From Zingiber officinale (Eukaryota > Streptophyta > Magnoliopsida > Zingiberales > Zingiberaceae), in assembly GCF_018446385.1 (NCBI RefSeq), contig NC_055993.1:68588631-68652630 (forward strand): a stretch of DNA of 64,000 bases. Direction: 5' to 3'. The position numbers were made by a program, and so were the translations under genes. The notes under the pieces are model-generated. The model ran no database searches and had not been told where the DNA came from. It was given only the letters and a program-made list of their open reading frames with translations. Shown in pieces: positions 56,791 through 64,000 of this stretch; position 1 is the stretch's first letter, and every line of letters begins with the position of its first letter.

Positions 56791-59594
56791 GAACCTGGAG
56801 TGTAGATACAGATGCCATTAATCATGTCCGCAATTCATTGCAGGGTTCCAGGAAACCCGGCAACTAAATGAAAATTAAAACACTGTCTACATGGGCACTA
56901 CTGTAAAAATGGTAGCTGTTGCAGTGGGAGATGTTTATCTTTTGATAAGAATAAAACATGGATTTTTGAGTAATTGTCTTTACGCACCAAGTTTAGAAAG
57001 AACTAGTTTTCAGTTTCTAAACTATTCAAAGAACTTGATATTCTGCCTCTTTTAATAACAAAGTTGTTATTAAGAAAAAGAGGGAAGTTATCTGTTCTGG
57101 TACGTTGGTTGGCAATTTATAAATCCAATAACTCTCACGATGCAACAAATGGAAATTAGTAACACATCTTCTAACTTTAAGAGAAAGTAACCTTCGAAAA
57201 TGAACCAATTATATCTTTGGCTTCTAAGGCTAGGTTATATTAACTTGAGTAGAATTCATTGGTAGCTGATGAACTTTTGGGTTCATTAGTAGTGGAAATC
57301 TTTCCAACCTACGAGTCTTACTTGGAAGGAAAAATAACCAAGAAGCTTTTAAGTCTAAGGGGTATGGAGTCAAAGATATATTGGAATTGGTTCATTCTGA
57401 TTTGTGTGATCCTATGAGCATCCAGGCAAGAGGTTGTTTCAAATATTTCATCTATTTTATAGACAACTATTTGAGATACGGATATATTTACTTGATGTGC
57501 CGCAAGTCTAAGTGCTTTGATTAGTTCAAAGAGTACAAGGCTGATGTGGAGAAACGACAAAGTAAAAGTATCAAGACACTACGATAAGATCGTAGTGGCA
57601 AGTACCTCTTGGGAGAATTTAGGAGTCATTTATCAGAAGTAGGGATTCAATCCAAACTAACTGCACCTGGTACACTCCAACAGAATGGTGTAGGAAAAGG
57701 AAGGTATAGGACTCTTATGGAAATAAGTAGATTGATGAGTTATTAAGAATATTATCAAAATCATTTTAAGGATATACTCTGGAAACGGGAGTGAATATAG
57801 TACCTTCTAAAGTCAGAACTCTCTACTCATATAGAATTGCTGAATAGGCGTAAGCCTATTTCGAAGCATATTCGGATTCGGGTAGTCCAGCACATATGCA
57901 GAAGAGAGACAATGATAAGTTGGACAGGAATTCACTTGTTTGTGGGTTATCCTAGTAAAATGAAAGTAGGTTTATAGTCTTAAAAATCAGAAGGTCATTG
58001 TTAGCATCAATGACCGATTTTTAGAAAAGGACTATGTAACAAACCATGTGCCCATAAGAAAATTTGTTCTTAAGGAAATAATAAAAGGCATGTCTAATCT
58101 AGTACCAACTGTACAAGATGAGATACCACAAGGAAACTGCAACACGTATCACAAATGATACACAATAGCAGAAAGTGACTTGTCGTAGTGGGAGGGTTGT
58201 TAGGCAACCTAAAAAGATTCATGTTTCGGGAGAGTTTTTGGACTCGATCCCTGGAGGACATGAACCTGATCTCTGGACATATGACGAAACACTCCAAGAT
58301 AAAGATGCAACATCTTCGCAAAGAGTAATGAATAACAGAATTAGAATATATGTATTCTAATAAAATCTGGAAGCTTGTAGAACCACCAAATGGTGTAAAA
58401 GCCTTTGGGTGTAAAAAGGTCTATAATAGGAAAAGAGGGATAGAAAGGAAAGAAGTAACTTTCAAAGCAAGGCTTGATGAAAAAGGAAACTTTTTCACTG
58501 GTAGTCATGCTTAAGTCTATCCGGATTCTTTTATCTATTTGGCAAGTGGATGTCAAGACAGCATTCCTTAATGGAAGTCTTGATGAAAGCATCCATATAA
58601 AGCAACCAGAAGGGTTCATTGCAAAGGGCTAAGAGAATCTTATGTGCAAGCTCAATCAGTCTATGGACTGAGGCAAAGCTTCAAGGTCTTGGAACATCTG
58701 GTTTATCAAAGTAATCCAGACCTATGGATTTATTGAGTAAACGGATAAGTCTTGTGTATACAAAAGGTGTGATGGAAACGTGGTGGTATTTCTTGTACTA
58801 TACGTAGATAACATTTTTGGTAGTTGGAAACAATATCAAAATGTTGTCAGAAGTAAGGGTATGGTTGTCCAAATAATTCGATATAAAGGACTTGGGAGAA
58901 TGTATATATTTTTGAGATCAAAGTAATAAGGGATCGAAAGAAAAAATATATTTTACTTATCCCAAGCTTGATACATCGAAAAATCCTTGCTCGTTTTAAG
59001 CATGCAAAACTCCTCGAAAGGTTTCTTACCTTTTAAGCATGGAGTGTCTTTATCTAAAGAGATGTCTCCGATGACATCAAAGGAGATTGAGGACATGTAG
59101 GCAGTTCTTTATGCTTCGGCAGTTAGACAACCTAATGTATGCTATGCACGAGAATCTGTTTTGCCAAGGGCATAGTTAGCAGATATCAAAGTAACCCTAG
59201 ACAAGGACATTGGACTGCAGTAAAGCATATATTAAAGTACCTTAGAGGCGCTAGAGATTATATGCTAGCTTACAAGGCAGTTAATTTGGTCCCTGTGGGT
59301 TACACGGATTTTTGACTTCCAATCGGATAGGGACAATAATAAGTCGACCTCGAGGTTTTGTGTTTACTTTAGGAGGAAAAGTCATAACTATGGAAGAGTG
59401 ATAAGCATAGGTATTTTTCTGGACTCCACCATAGAAGCTGAGTATATGGCAAGCCTCTGAGGTAGCCATAAAAGCTGAATGACTTAATTACCTCAAGATA
59501 GACTTAGATATGATTTCTAGTTTGTCCAAAGATTATTACAATTTATTGTAATAATAATGGTGCAGTAAAAAACTCGAAAAAACCATGAGTCTAT
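56790..59594 (+). pseudogene. Copia pol, decayed
   Basis: Order of remnants fits Ty1/copia. Protease-like VDTDAINHV (about 56806-56832), where the catalytic triplet region is altered. Integrase: LELVHSDLCDP (about 57384), FIDNYLRYGYIYLM and APGTLQQNGVG (about 57665). Reverse transcriptase: WKLVEPPNGVK (58370), VDVKTAFLNGSLDES (58549-58593), and a degraded LLYVDD region near 58800. RNase H: HWTAVKHILKYLRGARDYML (59210-59270) and NNNGAVKNS (59550). Many stops and frameshifts, so not functional. Confidence 0.88.
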
Positions 59595-60164
59595 TGTTAG
59601 GATCGATGGGCGCGGCTAGAGAGGGGGGTGTGAATAGCCGCCCCAAATCGTTCGTTTCTTTCTACAAATCAAGGTTAGCGCAGCGGAAATAAACAATAGA
59701 AACGAAAACGGAGAATAGCAAATCTCAAACTCGTCGATGTAACGAGGTTCGGAGATGAAACTCCTACTCCTCGGCGTGTCCGTAAGGTGGACGAAGCCTA
59801 TCAATCCGTCGGTGGATGAGTCCCCAGAAAACCGGCTAATAAGAACACTCCTTCTGGGTGGAGAAACCTCGCCACAGAAACTTCTTGCAACAGCAAGAAA
59901 GGTGTACAAAAATACAACACAAAACAGAAGACAATATGAATGTACAAAACAAAGCTTGCCTACTGTTCTTGTCGACTGGAATCCGAAGCAGCAACTTCAG
60001 GAAACTCACAGCAGCAGCTGATCAGTCGAGGAAGCTCACTCGAAGCTTCAAGAAGGAGCTCACACGAAGCGCAGTAAGCTAAGAGCTCAGCAAAGCTCGA
60101 TCACAGTCAGGAGTAGGAAGAAGAAGAGAAGCAGAAGAGAAGCTGTTCTGTAGTGCCTCTCGAT

Positions 60165-60176
60165 CCTTTTATAACC
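60165..60176 (-). promoter_or_regulatory. TATA box of the SIRE-like LTR
   Basis: Minus-strand GGTTATAAAAGG; the palindrome array begins about 120 bases upstream of it (in the sense of transcription). Confidence 0.7.
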
Positions 60177-60296
60177 TCTGATATCCTGAGCCAACCTGCG
60201 AACCTGCAAGGCAAAAAGGCCAGAACACAGAAGCCCGAAATAGCCTAGCCATTGAGTCTCAACGGCTAGGCCTGGACTGATCAGGCTCCACCCTGA

Positions 60297-60560
60297 TGGT
60301 ACAGGGTGCTGCTGATCGGTCATGGGGACCGATCAGGCTCTATGCTGATCGGTCCCTAGACCGATCAGAATGCTTCAAAGAGAGTTGCCCAACTCTCTGT
60401 GCGTACCTTGATCGATCCCGGGGACCGATCAGGCTTCATGCTGATCGGTCCCCAGACCGATCAGTAAGCTCACAGAGGCACACTGTTCGCTTTCTGATCG
60501 GTCTCCAGACCGATCAGGAAACCACAGTATCACTGGATTGGTCTGCCGACCGATCCAATG
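60297..60560. repeat. GATCGGTC...GACCGATC palindrome array
   Basis: Five pairs of the form TGATCGGTC-N4-6-GACCGATCA, separated by 30-50 bases; the last is a variant ATTGGTC...GACCGATCCAAT. A further set of such pairs occurs in the interior at 61950-62045. Confidence 0.92.
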
Positions 60561-60599
60561 GCTAGGTTAGAGCTTCCCAGCTCTAAACCCTAACGCCTG

Positions 60600-60790
60600 G
60601 TCTAGAGAACGAGCTACTGAGCCCTCTCTGACCTAGTCCGGAGAACGAGCTACCGAGCCCTCTCCGACTTCCACGTCCGGTCCAGAGAACGAGCTACCGA
60701 GCCCTCTCTGACCTAGTCCGGAGAACGAGCTACCGAGCCCTCTCCGAGTTCGTCCGGTCCAGAGAACGAGCTACCGAGCTCTCTCCGACT
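60600..60790. repeat. Tandem repeat with GAACGAGCTACCGAGC
   Basis: Five copies of GAGAACGAGCTACCGAGCCC (first ACTGAGCCC) followed by TCTC(T/C)(G/C)GA, with alternating spacers containing CTAGTCCG or GTCCGGTCCA, period 45-55 bases. Confidence 0.88.
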
Positions 60791-61175
60791 TCCCGTGCCA
60801 AGTTTCCATACTTGGACTTCTCCGTACCAAGTCTCCATACTTGGACTTTTCCCGTGCCAAGCTCTCTGCTTGGACTTTTCACCAGATGTCTGGTCAATCT
60901 TGACCCATCTGGATTTCCCTTGCCTGGTTTCACTTACCAGGACTTTCCAACTGCTTGGCTTCACTCACCAGGACTTTCACAACTGCCTGGCTTCACTCAC
61001 CGGGACTTTCACTTTCACCTAGCTTCAGTCACTAGGGTTTTCACCTGGCTTCACTCACCAGGATTTCCAATCTGCCTGGCTTCACTCACCAGGACTTTTC
61101 CGTCTGCCTGGCTTCACTCACCAGGACTTTCCAGTCAAGTATCCGATTAACCTTGACCTACTTGACTCTTCTTCA
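60786..61175. repeat. Variable-stem hairpin array
   Basis: About twelve units with complementary arms: CCAAGT/ACTTGG twice, CCAAGC/GCTTGG, CCAGATG/CATCTGG, CCTGG/CCAGG several times, CCTAG/CTAGG, CAAGTA/TACTTG. Loops are CTTCACTCA or TCTGGTCAATCTTGAC types. Confidence 0.9.
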
Positions 61176-61337
61176 TTCAACCTGATCAGACCCTGATCAG
61201 TATCTCTCCGCATGGACAACTGCACCTGCATTGTCCATGTCTACATGTCTTTCTGTATTGTCAAACATCGAAACCATGACCAAGGTTTACGCTTGGTCAA
61301 CTAGGTCAACCTTGACCTACTGGAAATTGCACCAACA

Positions 61338-63165
61338 ATCTCTCCCTTTTTGATGTTTGACAATACCTTTAAGTTACGCTAATCCAATAGCCTCAACTTT
61401 CTTCATGCCACTAGGTAATGAAACATAAGTTACAACCTTACATTCTCCTTCTAAGAAGGCAACCTCCTTCTTAGATAATGAAGGTCTAACTTAAACCCTT
61501 CATTCTCCCCCTATTGGCACACATCAACAAACTCTTCCCTTGAAGAGTAAGTTATCGTTGTTCACAACTTCATTTGTTGTGATCAACAAACTCTCCCACT
61601 AACTCCAATGTTCTTCCTTGAACATTCTCTAGACATTCTCTCTCCCTTTTTGATACACATCAAAAGGAGTAAATCAAGGTCAAGAGTTTCTTCCTAATGA
61701 AAGTCTCATACCTTTCATTGAAACCCTTAATTTCCCCCATGAAACTAAATTCAACAATCAACTTAGTGATAATCCCATATCACTCATCCTCAAAAATTTC
61801 GATGAGTAAAAACTCCCCCTAAAGGTCAACTCCCCCTTGACCATTGCACCAACAATGTCTTGGAGAGTTCCAAACCTTTAGAAACCTAAAACACCACTTC
61901 TCGAGCTGAAATTTCAGACAACCAGTCGAATTTCAGCAAGTTGGCACTCCCTGATCGGTCACCAGACCGATCAGGCTCCCTCTGGATCGGTCCAGTGACC
62001 GATCCACACAGACCTGGACCGATCAGGGAACCTCCTGATCGGTCCACGACCTCTGATTTCTGATTTCTGAATTTTTCTTCTCCCGAAATTCAGAAACCTC
62101 TAGAAAATCACAGAAAATTTCAAAAATTGTAAAATTTTGAGGATACATTCCTCATAACATATACTATCATGGAAAAATAGTTTTCTATGAAAATAAGTTC
62201 CATTTTCAAATCTTGATACAAAGTTCAAAAGTCTTTGAAATAGCTCAAAGTTAACTCATCTTTGTATCACTTTGCTCAATGATGAATGCTATCACTAGAA
62301 AAGCTTCATCAAGGTTTTTCAAATCAATTTTGAAATGATTTTAAACCATTTAATTTATGACCAAAATATCTGGGCTAAATGTACATGACTTGTACATAAG
62401 CTTTCCCTATGATCCCCAATTTTGAATTAGGCTCATCTAGGTACAAGAACTATGCACCTTGTTCCTAACTCACAATCCTAATATCTCACACACATCTAAG
62501 GTGTATCAAACACATCCAAGTCAATTTTGATGTGAGATATGGGTTTAGGTTAGCTTAATCTAAGTTCTCATGCATTTTTCTAAATAACAATTTGATCTCC
62601 ATATCAAATTGTGTTTCTTATTCTTAGATCAATTTCATTGATTATAAATGCAAGAAATGATAACATGGCATAAAATGATATCATAAATGAAAACATGTGC
62701 CAATGTCATGATGTCATGGCATAAAGTGTGAAACTTAAATAAAGCATGACATTTAAACTAACCTAAGCATTATCATGACATTTTAAATGATCATAAAATA
62801 AATATGATGTCATGACATGGCATATGGCAAACAATATATGGAAAATAACATGTAAAGGTATAGAAAATACCTAATTCTAGCCTTAGTTGCCATTTTTGAT
62901 AATTTCGATCATTTTGCCATAAATTCTATATTCCTAAGTGTAATAGACCTAGCATCTTATACCAAAGATTTTTAGATCACTATGTGTCAATTAGATTGAC
63001 TCTAGACAACTCCTCAAATTTGATTAGCACATTCTAATCACCTTAGGAATAATTCTTAATTTCATTTTCAAGGCTTGATTATACCTTGAAAAATCCTAAA
63101 GTGCCACCTTTTGTCATGATTAGGTTAACTACCTATTCAAGTAAGGTTGGCACACCCTAACTAAT
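61338..63165 (-). other. Non-coding 3' interior of the SIRE-like element
   Basis: Polypurine complement at the left, then CTCCCCCT-rich blocks, two more GATCGGTC palindrome sets (61950-62045), then AT-rich sequence with repeated ATGACAT/ATGTCATG motifs (62650-62830). No open frame with a domain. Confidence 0.65.
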
Positions 63166-64000
63166 CTAGCGTGATGAAATCACGCTCCTAGGAACCCAAT
63201 ACCTATTGGATCTCATTGGGTTCACTAAATATTCACTAGGGATGACTTCCCTAGCAACCCTCCTAATGACCCTCCTAGGCTTTGAAGCCTTGGTCATTTG
63301 GGACTCATCAAGATCAACTCTAGGGGTGACTCCCCTTGTGACTTTGGTGTTGTTCTTCCTAGCCCTAGGTTTTGTTCCATAATCGAATGGAACATTATGA
63401 TAATTGGGCTTGACTACTTGGGACTTAGGTTTGTGACCCAAACCTTTCTTGTCCTTGGACTTGGGTTTTTGACCCCTAGACCCTAGAGTCAAATCCTTAA
63501 GAGCCTTTTCTAGAGAGTCAAGTCTTGACCTCAAGACTAGATTTTCTTTCTCTAATACCTCAAGCTTTAATTTATCATTTTTCTTTGAGGTATTCCTAGG
63601 CATGTGTCTAGTTGATTTGGGATTTCTACCTAGGTTCTCCCTAACCTTAGATGAGTTAATCCTAGGATTGACATTTCTAGTGTTGTCCTTACCTAGGCTA
63701 ACATGTTTAGCACCTAAGCACATATATTGGTTCCTAAAGTTAACATGCTTATCATTATTAACAATTGCAACAAAACTACTAGCATGTGTCTTATTGCAAG
63801 AGTGAGACTTAAATGTTACCTTAGGGTTTGCCTTCGCTCCCCCTATTGACGTGCTCGGTCTCTTGTCCTTGTGAGGTTGCCTCCCCCTCGGACATTGACT
63901 CCTATAGTGTCCCCTTCGCTTGCATTGGAAGCACACCACGTGCTCCTTGCCCTTGCGTGTTGGGACTCCGGCTTCCTTGACCTTTGGCGCCGTTGGAGTC
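63166..64000 (-). CDS. SIRE-like gag C-terminal part (partial at window edge)
   Basis: Frame open from the right edge to a stop at 63166. Near its visible start is a zinc knuckle CFQCKRRGHYRSQC (complete CX2CX4HX4C), typical of gag RNA-binding. Then a basic region, a coiled-coil-like stretch (NDKLKLEVLEKENLVLRSRL, about 63490-63560) and a C-terminal tail with RSNRYWVPRSV. The frame is uninterrupted over 278 codons, so it may be functional. The N-terminal capsid-like part lies outside the window. Confidence 0.82.
   Translation of the reverse strand, partial: TPTAPKVKEAGVPTRKGKEHVVCFQCKRRGHYRSQCPRGRQPHKDKRPSTSIGGAKANPKVTFKSHSCNKTHASSFVAIVNNDKHVNFRNQYMCLGAKHVSLGKDNTRNVNPRINSSKVRENLGRNPKSTRHMPRNTSKKNDKLKLEVLEKENLVLRSRLDSLEKALKDLTLGSRGQKPKSKDKKGLGHKPKSQVVKPNYHNVPFDYGTKPRARKNNTKVTRGVTPRVDLDESQMTKASKPRRVIRRVAREVIPSEYLVNPMRSNRYWVPRSVISSR

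Larger units (their letters stand above)
52605..59594 (+). mobile_element. Ty1/copia element: 5' LTR plus decayed interior, 3' end missing
   Basis: Complete 2.67-kb 5' LTR, primer site and copia-order pol remnants (protease, integrase, reverse transcriptase, RNase H) in broken frames. The interior is cut at 59595 by a SIRE-like LTR, so the 3' LTR would be beyond that insertion, outside the window. The LTR is of the same family as 1-1875. Confidence 0.9.
59595..61337 (-). repeat. 3' LTR of the SIRE-like element, 1743 bp
   Basis: TGTTAGGATCGATGG to TTGCACCAACA, with GAGAGGGGGGTGTGAATAGC near the start. TATA on the minus strand (complement of CCTTTTATAACC, 60165-60176). Then, moving right: GATCGGTC/GACCGATC palindromes (60297-60560), a ~62-bp tandem repeat (60600-60790), and hairpin units (60786-61175). 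Confidence 0.92.
59595..64000 (-). mobile_element. SIRE-like element (minus), runs past the window
   Basis: 3' LTR at 59595-61337, polypurine complement at 61338-61353, non-coding interior, and a gag C-terminal frame at the right edge. It is inserted into the copia pol; TCTAT (59590-59594) would be its target duplication, but the other side is outside the window. No pol lies between gag and the 3' LTR in the 1.8 kb seen, as in the gag-only element at 34976-41472. Confidence 0.88.

Noticed and set aside
60296-60565. 89-codon ORF with repeated ADRSxDRS peptides
   Set aside because: A translation of the GATCGGTC palindrome array, not a protein repeat under selection.

Overview
The window is nuclear DNA from a flowering plant with a large, transposon-dominated genome. 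Evidence: plant-type LTR retrotransposons with initiator-Met tRNA primer sites, a chromodomain Ty3/gypsy element, a FAR1-type Mutator-like element (MULE), PIF/Harbinger and CACTA-type DNA transposon pieces, plant-like introns, and AT-rich intergenic sequence. I see no ordinary single-copy host gene, rRNA, tRNA or CRISPR array. The repeats look like those of a big-genome monocot, but the sequence alone does not fix the species.

Layout. 1-1875: truncated long LTR of a Ty1/copia element (minus). 1876-4158: unassigned AT-rich DNA. 4159-4876: possible Tourist-like MITE. 4880-9593: Harbinger-like element (TTA target duplication) carrying a complete 3.5-kb non-autonomous LTR retrotransposon (5950-9489, perfect CTCCA duplications) with a two-length minisatellite inside. 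10670-17213: complete MULE with 0.7-0.8-kb terminal inverted repeats and a 10-12-bp target duplication. It encodes an apparently intact FAR1-type transposase (11486-13726, plus) and, convergently, a small GRF zinc-finger/membrane protein (15599-15970, minus). 17745-19560: GACGAAT-rich array and a truncated Harbinger transposon. 19561-30833: mosaic of SIRE-like copia LTRs and internal pieces in both orientations, with a solo gypsy LTR (24370-27604, ATAAG duplications). 30834-32144: end of a CACTA-type transposon. 32189-50991: triple nest, a SIRE-like LTR split by a chromodomain gypsy element (33571-50956, TAATC duplications), whose own left LTR is split by a gag-only SIRE-like element (34976-41472, CATAA duplications). 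52605-59594: copia element with an intact 2.7-kb 5' LTR and decayed pol, interrupted at 59595 by another SIRE-like element that runs off the window.

Two observations stand out. First, the MULE has a MuDR-like two-gene convergent design, but the second gene is a GRF zinc-finger/transmembrane protein. Second, the U3 regions of at least five SIRE-like LTR families share one architecture with unrelated sequence: a cluster of perfect palindromes beside the TATA box, then an array of short hairpin units whose two stem arms change together while the loops stay similar. Coordinates of nested elements come from terminal motifs and target duplications read by eye; calls on decayed pol regions rest on translated motifs in broken frames.
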